Source: Microbispora catharanthi (GTDB taxonomy: Bacteria > Actinomycetota > Actinomycetes > Streptosporangiales > Streptosporangiaceae). From it: a DNA stretch of 64,000 bases. The position numbers and the translations under genes are program-made. The notes under the pieces are model-generated. The model had not been told where the DNA came from. It saw only the letters and a list, made by a program, of their open reading frames with translations, and made no database searches. Location: the NCBI RefSeq assembly GCF_006334915.2, contig NZ_VDMA02000014.1, forward strand, positions 1 through 64,000, written 5' to 3'. This document shows positions 1-7,886 of the stretch, in pieces (the stretch's first letter is position 1; every line of letters begins with the position of its first letter).

Positions 1-1
1 C

Positions 2-1189
2 GGCGTCACGCAGCCGCCCATCGGGGCCGGTGCGGAGTTCACCTATGAATTCACCGCGCCCACCCCCGGGACCTACTGGTTCCACCCGCACTCCGGCCCG
101 CAGCTCGACCGCGGTCTGTACGCGCCGTTGATCGTCGAGGATCCCCACGAGCCGCTGTCGTACGACAAGGAGTGGGTGGTCGTCCTCGACGACTGGCTGG
201 ACGGCGTCACCGGCACTCCCGACCAGGTCCTCGCCGAGCTTCGCAAGGGCATGATGGGCGGGATGAGCCATTCCACCGGCGACCACGCCGGGATGGACGG
301 CATGGACATGGGGGCGATGGGCGGCACGGACATGAGCACGCCCAGCCCAGGGGGCGGCTCCCACATGCTGATGGGCGCCGCCAGCGACCTGCTCGGCGGG
401 GACGCTGGCGACGTGGCCTACCCCTACTTCGTCCTGAACGGCCGTCTGCCGGCGGCACCGGAGACCTTCCGCGCCAAGCCCGGCACGCGGGTGCGCATCC
501 GCTTCATCAACGCCGGTGCCGACACCGCCTTCCGAGTGGCTCTCGGCGAGCACAAGATGACTGTCACGCACACGGACGGCTTTCCCGTTGAGCCAGTGCC
601 GACGGATGCGCTGCTGCTCGGCATGGGGGAGCGCTATGACGTACTGGTGACCCTGAAGGACGGCGCGTTCCCGCTGGTCGCCGTCGCGGAGGGCAAGAAC
701 GGTGCAGCCCGTGCCGTGATCCGCACCAGTGCGACGGGCCGGGCGCCTGGCGTGAACGCGCAACCGGCACAGCTCAAGGGGACGATCGTCCGCTATGACG
801 AGCTTCGCCCTGCGCAGACCGCGAGATTGCCGTCGAAGGGGGCCGACCGCACGATCAGGTTGGAGTTGACCGGCAGCATGATGGCCTACAACTGGGCCAT
901 CAACGGCAAGCCGTACGATCCGAAGGTCATCCATGCGGTGCGAACCGGTGAACGGGTTCGGCTGTCGTTCGTCAACCGCACGACCATGTGGCATCCCATG
1001 CACCTGCACGGTCACACATTCGCGTTGGCAGATAACGGAATCCGCAAGGACACCGCGATCGTGCTGCCGAACACCACCTTGGACGTCGATTTCGACGCCG
1101 ACAACCCTGGCACGTGGATGATCCACTGCCACAACGTCTACCACGCCGAGGTCGGCATGATGACAACGCTTGGCTACCTCCAGGCCTGA
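2..1189 (+). CDS. Multicopper oxidase, Met-rich CueO-like (5' end outside window)
   Basis: Likely oxidises Cu(I) at the cell surface using oxygen, giving copper tolerance. The frame is open from base 2, so the N-terminus lies outside the window. Visible copper ligands are an HPH motif near position 90 (first type-2/3 site), HPMHLHGH at about 990-1013 and HCHNVYHAEVGMM at about 1123-1161 with the type-1 Cys, His and axial Met. A Met/His-rich insert at about 250-375 (GMDGMDMGAMGG) resembles the CueO methionine-rich Cu(I)-binding segment. A TTG at 128 lies inside a conserved domain and is not the start. Downstream are other copper-linked genes. Laccase-like activity on phenols is possible, but the insert and context favour copper. 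Confidence 0.9.
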   Translation, partial: GVTQPPIGAGAEFTYEFTAPTPGTYWFHPHSGPQLDRGLYAPLIVEDPHEPLSYDKEWVVVLDDWLDGVTGTPDQVLAELRKGMMGGMSHSTGDHAGMDGMDMGAMGGTDMSTPSPGGGSHMLMGAASDLLGGDAGDVAYPYFVLNGRLPAAPETFRAKPGTRVRIRFINAGADTAFRVALGEHKMTVTHTDGFPVEPVPTDALLLGMGERYDVLVTLKDGAFPLVAVAEGKNGAARAVIRTSATGRAPGVNAQPAQLKGTIVRYDELRPAQTARLPSKGADRTIRLELTGSMMAYNWAINGKPYDPKVIHAVRTGERVRLSFVNRTTMWHPMHLHGHTFALADNGIRKDTAIVLPNTTLDVDFDADNPGTWMIHCHNVYHAEVGMMTTLGYLQA

Positions 1190-1210
1190 TCGTCCCTCCC
1201 CGGGGCGGTG

Positions 1211-1440
1211 GTGCGCCCTTCGCTATGGCCGCTGGTCGTGCTCAACACGGCGCTGTTCATCGTGTTGCGTTCACTTTCTTCCGTCCTCGTACCGGACGAG
1301 ATCGGCGTGCGATGGGCGCGTTCTCGGCGTTTCTGGTGGCCCTGTTCACGGAGATGTACGGGATCCCGCTGACGATCTACCTGCTGGGAAGCCGAACCAA
1401 GCGGCCCTGCCTCGTCGGCCTGTCCACCTTCGCGGCCGCT
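1211..1440 (+). pseudogene. Remnant of an isoprenylcysteine methyltransferase-like membrane protein
   Basis: The segment from about 1211 reads RPSLWPLVVLNTALFIVL in one frame, then from about 1312 it continues in another as AFSAFLVALFTEMYGIPLTI. The second part strongly resembles the core of ICMT/DUF1295-type integral membrane methyltransferases. The frame change and lack of a C-terminal half show a broken, truncated copy. Such a gene next to copper oxidases is common in actinobacterial copper clusters (from memory). Between about 1440 and 1630 I see no intact gene; the reverse strand holds a short hydrophobic stretch (AGVIAASTALLALAG) that may be another fragment. Confidence 0.55.
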
Positions 1441-1630
1441 GTCGTGGTGACGTCAAGGGACAGGCCGATCTCGCCAGGGGATAACCGGACGCGTTGCAGC
1501 ACCTCACCGGCCAGAGCAACGGCATAGCCGAGGCCCGGCCAAGGCCAGGAGCGCCGTGGACGCCGCGATCACTCCGGCTTGTTGGGGAGTGTTCGAGTCA
1601 GCGGAATCGCTGTTGGAGCTCCGCGACCTA

Positions 1631-2524
1631 TCAGGCGGGGGCGGGCTTGTACGCCGGCGAGAAGGTTCGGCCCCCGTCCTGGGACTGATAGACGGTGCCG
1701 TCATCTGCCGCTGTGAGCAGCCGGCGCCCGTCGGTAGTGGAGAAGGCTGTGGCGGGGCCCGGGACGGTTCCCTGATTCTTCCAGGTCTTCCCGCCGTCCT
1801 CGCTTCTACGAACTGTTCCGTCGGTCGCGATCCCGACGAGCAGGCCTTTGCCCGGTGCATCCAGGAAGGTGAGCAGGGGTGCGCCCGTTAGCGCAGCGAA
1901 CGTCTTTCCGCCGTTCTGGCTCACTACCGGGCCCTCCGGAGTGGTCGCGTAGAGGCGATCGGGCTGGTCGGCGGAGCCGGCCAGGTCCGCCACCTGTAGC
2001 TGTGCGCCGTCCGCCCAGGTGACGCCGTTGTCGGTGCTGCGGCGGATCCGCCCGCTCTGGCTGTCGTAGGCATACAGGCTGGCGCCTGCGGGTTGCAGGA
2101 CGTGGAAATCGGCAGTGCCTGCCTCCGATACCGTCTTCCAGGTAAGGCCGGCGTCGGTGGTGCGGATCAGCCCCAGGTGGGCGGGCGACCCAGCCGCCAG
2201 GTCGACAGCGGAAGGGTGGCCGCTGGCCAGGAAGGTCTTGGGCCCTACGACCGTGAAGCCCATATGGTCCTGAACCCGGTCGGCGATTCTGACGGCGGTG
2301 TTCGTTGCCCTAACCTGGAACAGGCCGAAGTGGCCGGCAACATAGATCGAGCCGTCTGCCGGGTCGATGCCGAGACCATGGACGTGGCCTATGCCTGGAT
2401 CCATCGAATCGCTTCTTTGCGCTCGGGTCTGGTCGACCTGATCGGCCTGGCCGACTTGGCACCCGGTCACCAACAGAGCCAGCAGGGCGACGATGCCAGA
2501 GAGGCGACGCCGGGTCGGAAGCAT
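1631..2524 (-). CDS. F510_1955-type glycosylhydrolase-like lipoprotein (BNR repeats)
   Basis: 297-residue secreted lipoprotein. The signal peptide ends in a lipobox (LLVTGCQ, residues 17-23). The mature part opens with GHVHGLGIDPADGSIYVAG, the signature of the F510_1955 family. It is followed by Asp-box/BNR-like repeats (TTDAGLTWK, STDNGVTW, SEDGGKTW, SQDGGRTF), implying a sialidase-like beta-propeller. No hydrolase activity can be shown from sequence; the family name is a database label. It is part of the BlaI/M56 copper cluster: a 16-bp dyad 40 bases upstream of the start resembles those before the DUF6153 and BlaI genes, so it is probably co-repressed. It could be a periplasmic metal-stress or cell-wall factor. 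Confidence 0.8.
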   Translation of the reverse strand: MLPTRRRLSGIVALLALLVTGCQVGQADQVDQTRAQRSDSMDPGIGHVHGLGIDPADGSIYVAGHFGLFQVRATNTAVRIADRVQDHMGFTVVGPKTFLASGHPSAVDLAAGSPAHLGLIRTTDAGLTWKTVSEAGTADFHVLQPAGASLYAYDSQSGRIRRSTDNGVTWADGAQLQVADLAGSADQPDRLYATTPEGPVVSQNGGKTFAALTGAPLLTFLDAPGKGLLVGIATDGTVRRSEDGGKTWKNQGTVPGPATAFSTTDGRRLLTAADDGTVYQSQDGGRTFSPAYKPAPA

Positions 2525-2563
2525 GGAATCCTCGTCTCGGGAACCATCCGGTTATCACAAATG

Positions 2564-2579
2564 CTACTAGGGATAGTAG
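2564..2579. promoter_or_regulatory. Putative BlaI/CopY operator 1
   Basis: CTACTAGGGATAGTAG is a dyad with perfect 6-bp arms (CTACTA/TAGTAG) and a 4-bp centre, 40 bp before the F510_1955 start at 2524. The 16-bp length, outer bases and distance to a start codon are shared with sites at 5890 and 6199. Winged-helix BlaI/CopY repressors bind TAC/GTA-type dyads of this size, so the divergent regulator at 6242 is the obvious candidate. Confidence 0.6.
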
Positions 2580-2789
2580 TAGATCGCGGTTCTCGCTCAT
2601 CGAACGTGTCTGGTTCTCGGCTGTGGGTCGAGGCCGGGGCGGCGTCCGTCGGGGTTCGATGACGATCGCGACGTCCGTTCCAGGCATTCGTGGCAGTTGT
2701 CCGGAGCATAGGCAACGGCCCAGGCCGATAGTGCGCAAGTATTCGTACCTGGATGTTCGACTTACTGGTTAAGAGGTCCTACAGAATGA

Positions 2790-3106
2790 TCAGCGGGTGA
2801 GGCGTCGCCAGCAGATGATGGCGGCGGCGAGGGTCATGAAGGCCTCGTGGATGTCGTCGCGGATCTCCCAGCGGATGCGTAGGCGGCGGAACCAGTGCAG
2901 CAGCGCGATCGTCTGCTCGATCACCCACCGACGCACGCCGAGGCCGGAGCCGTGCGGGGTGCCCCGGCGGGTGATGACGGGCTTGACCTCTGTGGCCCAG
3001 ACCATGCGGCGGTACTTGTCGTGGTCGTAGCCGCGGTCGGCATACAGCAACTTCGGGGCGTGCAGCTTCGAACCGAAGCCCAGTTCCTGGGGCAGAGGCG
3101 GCCGTG
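2790..3106 (-). pseudogene. IS5-type DDE transposase, 3' remnant
   Basis: The reverse strand encodes APKLLYADRGYDHDKYRR, then HGSGLGVRRWVIEQTIALLH and FRRLRIRWEIRDDIHEAF, the C-terminal catalytic part of IS5-type transposases, with the second Asp (YADRGYD) and the Glu (WVIEQT). The N-terminal half and first Asp are absent. The left end may keep an IS terminus near 2770-2790. It abuts the tail of the small membrane protein gene at 3107, suggesting that insertion or deletion altered that gene's 3' end. About 200 bases to its left (2580-2789) hold no gene I can see. Confidence 0.75.
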
Positions 3107-3322
3107 TCAGCGTCGGATCGTCTGGTCATTCGCGTTGTTCTCGGGGTGATCGCGCCGCCCGCCCTCGTCCCCGTGCATCCCCTTCATCATGACCATCATC
3201 ATGATCGGGCATACGAGGACGATACCGAGCACGAGCAAGGTGCCGAGAGGCATTCCCAACCAGAGCGCTCCCACGACGAGGATGGCTACCGCGATGGCGA
3301 CCAAGCCATAGTTGACCTTCAT
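3107..3322 (-). CDS. Small two-helix membrane protein
   Basis: 71 residues starting MKVNYGLVAIAVAI. The ATG at 3322 is preceded by GGGAGG five bases upstream, preferred over an ATG 11 codons earlier. Two hydrophobic stretches (about residues 5-21 and 25-43), the second Met-rich (CPIMMMVMMKGMHG), are followed by a short hydrophilic tail. Similar tiny membrane proteins accompany actinobacterial copper clusters; the function is unknown. The last residues run into the IS remnant and may not be original. A 19-bp inverted repeat lies about 145 bp upstream. Confidence 0.6.
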   Translation of the reverse strand: MKVNYGLVAIAVAILVVGALWLGMPLGTLLVLGIVLVCPIMMMVMMKGMHGDEGGRRDHPENNANDQTIRR

Positions 3323-3464
3323 TGCGGCCTCCCTTCCAATCCGTGGCAGCTTCACTCTCCTCCTGCGCCACTAGATGTGCCCAGGGGCGAAGGTCCTGGG
3401 CCATGGGTGGAGAGGTCCTCGCCTGCGTGCGGCGAGAGCCCTGCGTCCTATGCGAACTGCGCGT

Positions 3465-3483
3465 CTGCTATCTCAAATAGCAG
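3465..3483. promoter_or_regulatory. 19-bp inverted repeat, candidate operator
   Basis: CTGCTAT-CTCAA-ATAGCAG, perfect 7-bp arms with a 5-bp centre. The half-site CTGCTA resembles the CTACTA half-site of the BlaI-type sites nearby but the spacing differs (19 versus 16 bp). It lies upstream of the small membrane protein gene. It could be an operator or a weak stem-loop. The rest of 3323-3691 has no intact gene; about 3545-3670 reads protein-like in two forward frames (AVIPAGLLLALVSTALTNL, then LWVDIEDADAIIKGE), possibly a frameshifted relic. Confidence 0.35.
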
Positions 3484-3691
3484 TGCTCATGCGCTGCAGA
3501 CATGTGGGGAGGCTGGCCGTGAGGGGTTGTGGAGCCCCAGTGATGCGGTGATTCCCGCCGGGCTGCTGCTGGCGCTCGTGTCCACGGCCCTGACCAATCT
3601 TCGGTTCCGAATCGTGGATAAGGCATCTGTGGGTCGACATCGAAGACGCGGACGCCATCATCAAGGGTGAGACAGAGCAGAACGGGCTCGC

Positions 3692-4627
3692 TCAGCAGGG
3701 TAGAGGCAGCATCATGACGGCCAGGGTCGCCAGGGTTGCCGGGACGCCGAGGGCCGCGGCGATGGCCAACCAGGACAGCGGCCTCGCATGCGGCGCCCGT
3801 GGGAGTGCCGAAGGGTTGCTCAGTCGGGCGATTCTCAGCCTGGCCACCTCGGCCGTGGCAGGGTTCACGGCAAGCGCCCCCGCCGAGCAGGACGTGATCG
3901 CCAACTTCTGCAGTGCACCGATGAGTGGCGCTCTTCCATGGTGTCGCACGGCATGGTCATCGGCGGCCAACTCCAGCAGGCCGGGCAACGTCGTATGCGC
4001 GAGACGCAGCGTCCGGAGCCAGGGAATGGCAGAGCGCAACGCGTCAGCCAGCACCAGAATCAGATGGTGCTGTTGCTGTAGGTGAGCGCGCTCGTGAGCC
4101 AGCACTGCCTCGACTTCGGCCGGCTCCAATTGTTTGAGTGCGCCAGTCGTCACGACGATAGGCCGTTCTCGCGACGGCAGGCAGTAGATCAATGGCAGCG
4201 GATGCTCGAGTACGCGGACATCCGGTTCCGTAACGAGATCGCGCGCGACCACATCAAGCATCTCCCGATGCTCGCGCCGCCCCCGAACCGTACGGGCGAT
4301 TCTCGGTAGGGCCAGCCGGAGAGCTGTTGCCCCCGCTACTAGGAGTAGAGCTGTTAGAAGCACAGCCACTGGTGAGATGCGATGCCCATCCTTGGGCAAG
4401 CAGTCCGCGATCCAGTCGATGAGGCGATGGCCGGGCGTGGAAGGCCATATCAGTCCCAGGCCGGCTAGTCCCGCCAGAGCCAGGACGGCGCCGGCGACCG
4501 CGGCGGCCCACAGCGCTACGGTGGTTGCGGGCAGGCCTGCAGACCAGCGTGCGCGCAGAAGCAGGGGGCCGGCGAGATGTCCGAGCAGGAACACGCATCC
4601 GGCCAGGGCGATAAGCGCAGCGATCAT
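3692..4627 (-). CDS. M56-family (BlaR1-like) membrane metalloprotease
   Basis: 311 residues, probably a membrane zinc protease that inactivates the partner BlaI-type repressor by cleavage when a signal is sensed. N-terminal hydrophobic helices (MIAALIALAGCVFLLGHLAG, then others) precede a cytosolic zincin domain with the HExxH-like motif HERAH in EAVLAHERAHLQQQHH; further helices follow. There is no C-terminal penicillin-binding sensor domain as in BlaR1, so the stimulus is unknown. The start at 4627 is chosen for GGAGG seven bases upstream; the frame is open to 4705. It lies downstream of the DUF305 gene on the same strand. The BlaI-like regulator at 6242 is divergent from this gene set. Confidence 0.85.
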   Translation of the reverse strand: MIAALIALAGCVFLLGHLAGPLLLRARWSAGLPATTVALWAAAVAGAVLALAGLAGLGLIWPSTPGHRLIDWIADCLPKDGHRISPVAVLLTALLLVAGATALRLALPRIARTVRGRREHREMLDVVARDLVTEPDVRVLEHPLPLIYCLPSRERPIVVTTGALKQLEPAEVEAVLAHERAHLQQQHHLILVLADALRSAIPWLRTLRLAHTTLPGLLELAADDHAVRHHGRAPLIGALQKLAITSCSAGALAVNPATAEVARLRIARLSNPSALPRAPHARPLSWLAIAAALGVPATLATLAVMMLPLPC

Positions 4628-4716
4628 TCCCAGTCCTCCACCTTCTCCTGCCCAGGCTGAATGTTCCCAGGAACCGTGGGCGGCGGGGATGTCGCCGCCG
4701 CCCACCCGCCAGACTC

Positions 4717-5328
4717 TTACTGCAGGAGCTTCTTCATCCTGCTGATCTCCGCGGACTGGCTGGAGATGACGGATTCGGCCATTTGCTTGGCCGGCTCGTA
4801 AGCACCACCCGCCACTTCCTCCTTGGCCATGGAAACGGCGCCCTCGTGATGCTGGATCATCATCTGCAGGAACGCCTTGTCGAAGGCGGCACCCTTGAGG
4901 CCCTCGAGCTTCTTCATGTCCTCTTCGGACATCATGCCCGGCATGCCGTGGTCCATCGGCATCGCGTCCTCACCGGGTGCCTGCACGCCCCAGCTCTCGA
5001 GCCAGCCGGTCATCGTCTTGATCTCGGGATCCTGGGCGGCTTCGATCTGCTTGGCCAGTTCCTTGACCTGGCTGCTGGCGGCGCGCTCTTCGGCCAGCTT
5101 GGCCATCTCCAGCGCCTGGCGATGGTGCGGAATCATCATCTGCGCGAACATGACATCGGCGTCGTTGTGGTCCGCCGCGGCGCTTGTGGCAGGAGCTGGT
5201 GACTCGGTGGGCGTTCCGGACATCGATGACATGGAGGACATGTCGTGGGTGGCGCTGTCAGTGGAGCCGCAGGCGCTGACCAGGAGGCCGGCCCCGAGCA
5301 GGGCCATGGGAATGGCAAGACGCTTCAT
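4717..5328 (-). CDS. DUF305 family lipoprotein
   Basis: 203 residues. The signal peptide has a lipobox (LLVSAC) placing it on the outer face of the membrane. A Ser/Met-rich linker (MSSMSSMSG) precedes a duplicated ferritin-like four-helix domain: MMIPHHRQALEMAKLAEERA in the first half and MMIQHHEGAVSMAKEEV in the second, each with the family's His-His pair. DUF305 proteins are repeatedly found with copper resistance genes and probably bind metal through these His and Met residues; no enzyme activity is established. It sits between the DUF6153 and M56 genes on the same strand and probably shares their transcript. Confidence 0.9.
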   Translation of the reverse strand: MKRLAIPMALLGAGLLVSACGSTDSATHDMSSMSSMSGTPTESPAPATSAAADHNDADVMFAQMMIPHHRQALEMAKLAEERAASSQVKELAKQIEAAQDPEIKTMTGWLESWGVQAPGEDAMPMDHGMPGMMSEEDMKKLEGLKGAAFDKAFLQMMIQHHEGAVSMAKEEVAGGAYEPAKQMAESVISSQSAEISRMKKLLQ

Positions 5329-5370
5329 GGTGGATGCTCTCCGTGTTTAGTTGGATACAGGTGGCGCTAG

Positions 5371-5394
5371 CTCGACGGTGGACATACCGTCGAG
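5371..5394. terminator. Stem-loop between DUF6153 and DUF305 genes
   Basis: CTCGACGGT and ACCGTCGAG form a perfect 9-bp stem around a 6-base loop. It lies just past the DUF6153 stop and 43 bases before the DUF305 start. There is no U tract, so it may be a partial terminator or processing hairpin; as a DNA palindrome it could also be an operator. Confidence 0.45.
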
Positions 5395-5402
5395 TGCGCC
5401 CT

Positions 5403-5861
5403 CTACACCCGGATCACGCAGAGTTGAGCGAGGGTCGGCCCTCGAGGGCGGACTGTTGGCCCGTGAGGGATTGACCGTTGCAGAAGCAGGCGGGCCGGCA
5501 ACGCGACGAAGCGGCTCATTGCCGCGGTGACGAAGAGAAGTAGTAGGACCGAGCCGGCCAGCAGGAAGGCGAGACAGACCTGGCTACCGCTATGGCCGTC
5601 GTGGGGGAAGCTCTGCCCGCCGTCATGACGCGTGTCCGTTGCCGCCGTCGGCATGCCGGAGTCGCCGGTGTGAGCGGTATGGAGGGTCAGGATGCTCGGA
5701 GCGGAAAGAGGGCCAGGTGAGGGCTGCAAGCCATGCATGGCGAACAGTCCGCACAAGACTGCGGCAAGCAGTAGCAGGCCGCTCCAAGGAGCCAGCCTGC
5801 GCGCCACGTTGCCCGTAGTCACAGCGGACACCCTACTGATAGGGACGTACGCTTTCCGCAT
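5403..5861 (-). CDS. DUF6153 family membrane protein
   Basis: About 152 residues. Helix one (SGLLLLAAVLCGLFAMHGL) is followed by an extracytoplasmic His/Asp-rich loop (TRHDGGQSFPHDGHSG), then helix two (VCLAFLLAGSVLLLLFVTA) and a basic tail ending in LCVIRV. This layout, with the MHGL motif and a Cys entering helix two, matches DUF6153, a small actinobacterial family of unknown function whose His-rich loop suggests metal binding. Adjacent GTG (5864) and ATG (5861) codons could both start it; an internal GTG at 5831 is also possible. A BlaI-like dyad ends about 30 bp upstream, so a very short leader is likely. A second small dyad (CCCTACTGATAGGG, 5831-5844) overlaps the start. Confidence 0.7.
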   Translation of the reverse strand: MRKAYVPISRVSAVTTGNVARRLAPWSGLLLLAAVLCGLFAMHGLQPSPGPLSAPSILTLHTAHTGDSGMPTAATDTRHDGGQSFPHDGHSGSQVCLAFLLAGSVLLLLFVTAAMSRFVALPARLLLQRSIPHGPTVRPRGPTLAQLCVIRV

Positions 5862-5889
5862 CACGGGGCAAAGCGTCGCGCCGTCGCGG

Positions 5890-5905
5890 CTACTAACTGC
5901 AGTAG
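5890..5905. promoter_or_regulatory. Putative BlaI/CopY operator 2
   Basis: CTACTAACTGCAGTAG: arms CTACT/AGTAG with a 6-bp centre and the same 16-bp length as the site at 2564. It lies about 30 bp upstream of the DUF6153 start, where it would overlap the promoter. The remaining sequence to 6198 carries no gene I can support. Confidence 0.6.
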
Positions 5906-6198
5906 TGAGCTGGAGTTGGGTGGCTGGGCGCTCGCGGTCTGGGTAGTACGGCTCGTTCAGGGCACCGGACTACCGGCGACAGGTACGCGCCCACTCTCGA
6001 CGCGGCCTGTTCGGTGGGTCAAGCAGGCGGAGAGATCAAGGCACCGCCATACGGCCATGCCACTCCAACCGCAGGCCTCCTATCGAGGTGACGTCGCCGG
6101 TGATTTCAGCGCCTACAGGGGACGGTGGCGCGTAATTCAGGGCCTTGACCCGTGTTGCCTATGGTCAGGAATACCAGCTTTGTGGTAATGGGGCTGAT

Positions 6199-6214
6199 CT
6201 ACTATCGTATTTAG
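6199..6214. promoter_or_regulatory. Putative BlaI/CopY operator 3 (degenerate)
   Basis: CTACTATCGTATTTAG keeps the left CTACTA half-site and the outer TAG of the right half, at the same 16-bp length as the other two sites. It ends 27 bp before the regulator's GTG start, the place expected for autoregulation. The right arm matches less well, so affinity may be lower. Confidence 0.5.
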
Positions 6215-6241
6215 GGGAAGAGAGCTGAGGGCGGAGGGGAC

Positions 6242-6601
6242 GTGCGGGAGTTCGGCAAGCTCGAGGCGGCGGTGATGGACTGCGTCTGGGCTCTCGGCCG
6301 ACCTGTGTCCGTACGTGAGGTGCTGACCGAGCTGCAGAAGAGCCGCGATATCGCCTACACGACGGTGATGACGGTGATGGACACCTTGCACGGCAAGGGC
6401 TGGCTGCGTCGTCGGAAGGAAGGTCGTGCCTACAGTTATGAGGCCGTGGCCTCGCGCGAGGCGTACACGGCCCGTCTGATGCGAGATGCGCTCGCCACGA
6501 GCAGCAACCAGGCCGCCGCATTCGTGCACTTCCTCTCCGAGTTGACTCCGGCCGAGGTGGACGCGCTCCGCCAGGCTCTGAAGATTGTGCCGCCGGCCTG
6601 A
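6242..6601 (+). CDS. BlaI/MecI/CopY-family transcriptional repressor
   Basis: 119 residues. The N-terminal winged helix begins MREFGKLEAAVMDCVWALG and continues VREVLTELQKSRDIAYTTVM, the typical BlaI/MecI/CopY recognition region; the C-terminal third (about residues 80-119) is a dimerisation helix pair. GTG start with GGAGGGG just upstream. It is divergent from DUF6153-DUF305-M56, and the M56 protease is its likely antagonist, as BlaR1 is for BlaI. Three CTACTA-type dyads at 2564, 5890 and 6199 are its probable targets. The role as a copper- or envelope-responsive repressor is inferred from neighbours. Confidence 0.88.
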   Translation: MREFGKLEAAVMDCVWALGRPVSVREVLTELQKSRDIAYTTVMTVMDTLHGKGWLRRRKEGRAYSYEAVASREAYTARLMRDALATSSNQAAAFVHFLSELTPAEVDALRQALKIVPPA

Positions 6602-6652
6602 ATATTGCTCGGCTGGGTCGAAGATCCAGGCGCTGTGGATGCAATCTGGTGA

Positions 6653-7084
6653 TCACACTGGTACGTGCGGCCGCGCTTCGATGCCGATCCTGTCCGTGAC
6701 CATTTCTTGGAAGTGCGCGCATGAGGTGAAGTCCTCATGGTCGCAGTTCAGCGCGCATCGGATGAGCTCCAGCGAGGCTTCCGCCTGGGCGATGCGCCGC
6801 CTCAAATCGTTCTCGAGACGCCGTAGAATGACACGCCGTTCCGCCGGCTCCCTGGCTGCGATCATCTCCCGGATGTCGTCGAGCCCGAACCCGGCTTCCT
6901 TCGCCCGCAGGATGACCGCGATTCGGTACAGATCATCGGGACCATACCGGCGGCGGTCGCCTCCGATCCGCGCCGGCTCCAGCAGGCCGACGGACTCCCA
7001 GTGGCGTAGGACGTGCGTGGCCAGGCCGAAGTGTTCCGCCACCTGTCCGATGCTCATCGCCGGAGGGTTCGAGTTTGACTTCAT
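6653..7084 (-). CDS. MerR-family transcriptional regulator
   Basis: 143 residues from ATG 7084 (MKSNSNPPAMSIGQVAEHFG). The N-terminal MerR helix-turn-helix (IGQVAEHFGLATHVLRHWES, then GDRRRYGPDDLYRI) is followed by a long dimerisation helix (ERRVILRRLENDLRRRIAQAE) and a short effector tail with Cys residues (RCALNCDHEDFTSCAHF), which could bind a metal or react with a redox signal. Its start codon lies inside a 22-bp dyad shared with the divergent methyltransferase promoter, so it probably controls both itself and that gene. An upstream in-frame extension to 7165 is unlikely because it would run into the neighbouring gene. Confidence 0.85.
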   Translation of the reverse strand: MKSNSNPPAMSIGQVAEHFGLATHVLRHWESVGLLEPARIGGDRRRYGPDDLYRIAVILRAKEAGFGLDDIREMIAAREPAERRVILRRLENDLRRRIAQAEASLELIRCALNCDHEDFTSCAHFQEMVTDRIGIEARPHVPV

Positions 7085-7098
7085 GTCGACATTAAGTC
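7077..7098. promoter_or_regulatory. MerR-type operator/promoter
   Basis: A 22-bp near-perfect palindrome (GACTTCATGTC / GACATTAAGTC halves, one mismatched pair) lies between a -35 TTGACT (7075-7080) and a possible -10 CATGGT (7100-7105). The spacer is 19 bp, the long spacing that MerR activators correct by twisting DNA. The methyltransferase ATG at 7113 is seven bases after the -10, implying a leaderless mRNA. Confidence 0.65.
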
Positions 7099-7112
7099 GC
7101 ATGGTGGGGCAC

Positions 7113-7886
7113 ATGTACAACGACGAGATGCCCCCTGTGCCAACCGAAGATCTCAACCCGCTCATCCGGCTGCTCGACGTGGCCGACGCATCCGCTGGAG
7201 CGGCGGCCCTCCGTGCCCGCTCCTATGAACTGCTCCACATCGCCCCCGGTGTCCGAGCGGTCGATGTCGGGTGCGGCACCGGCCGCGCCGTGGCGGAGAT
7301 GAACGAGCGTGGGGCCGAAGCCGTCGGCATCGACGCCAGCGTGCAGATGATCGATGAGGGCCGTCGGCGCCGGCCGGATCTGGACCTGAGGGTGGGCGAC
7401 GCCTACGAGCTGTCCCTGCCGGACGGCTCTGTGGCGGCCTACCGGGCCGACAAGGTGTACCACGAGCTCGACGACCCGGCGAAAGCGCTCGGTGAAGCGT
7501 TCCGTGTGCTCACTCCCGGCGGGCGAATCGCCCTGATCGGCCAGGACTGGGAGAGCTTCATCATCGACTCGGACACTCCCGCGATCACCCGCACCATCGT
7601 CCAGGCGCGCGCGGACACGGTTCCGAATCCTCGCGCCGCTCGCCGCTACCGCAATCTCCTGCTCGACGCCGGGTTCGAGGACGTGGCGGTAGAGGTCCGC
7701 ACCGGCATCTTCACCGACGCCACCATGCTGCCGATGCTGTCGGGAATCGCCGAAGGAGCCTCCGCGGCCGGCGCGCTCGACCGGGAGCAGGCCGACATGT
7801 GGACCGCCGAGCAGGCTACGCGGGCCAAGGCGGGGCGGCTCTTCCTTGCGATACCGCTCTTCCTCGCCTCGGCAGGCCGGCCCTGA
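7113..7886 (+). CDS. Class I SAM-dependent methyltransferase
   Basis: 257 residues. The SAM-binding motif I is [17 protein letters not shown], motif II includes [14 protein letters not shown], followed by [19 protein letters not shown] and [14 protein letters not shown], the standard order of a Rossmann methyltransferase. It resembles UbiE/MenG-like small-molecule methyltransferases; the substrate cannot be told. The ATG at 7113 is favoured by its position seven bases from a MerR-type -10; 7101 and 7128 are alternatives. It is divergent from, and probably activated by, the MerR regulator, suggesting a detoxification role. It ends next to a degraded copper ATPase gene. Confidence 0.85.
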   Translation: MYNDEMPPVPTEDLNPLIRLLDVADASAGAAALRARSYELLHIAPGVRAVDVGCGTGRAVAEMNERGAEAVGIDASVQMIDEGRRRRPDLDLRVGDAYELSLPDGSVAAYRADKVYHELDDPAKALGEAFRVLTPGGRIALIGQDWESFIIDSDTPAITRTIVQARADTVPNPRAARRYRNLLLDAGFEDVAVEVRTGIFTDATMLPMLSGIAEGASAAGALDREQADMWTAEQATRAKAGRLFLAIPLFLASAGRP

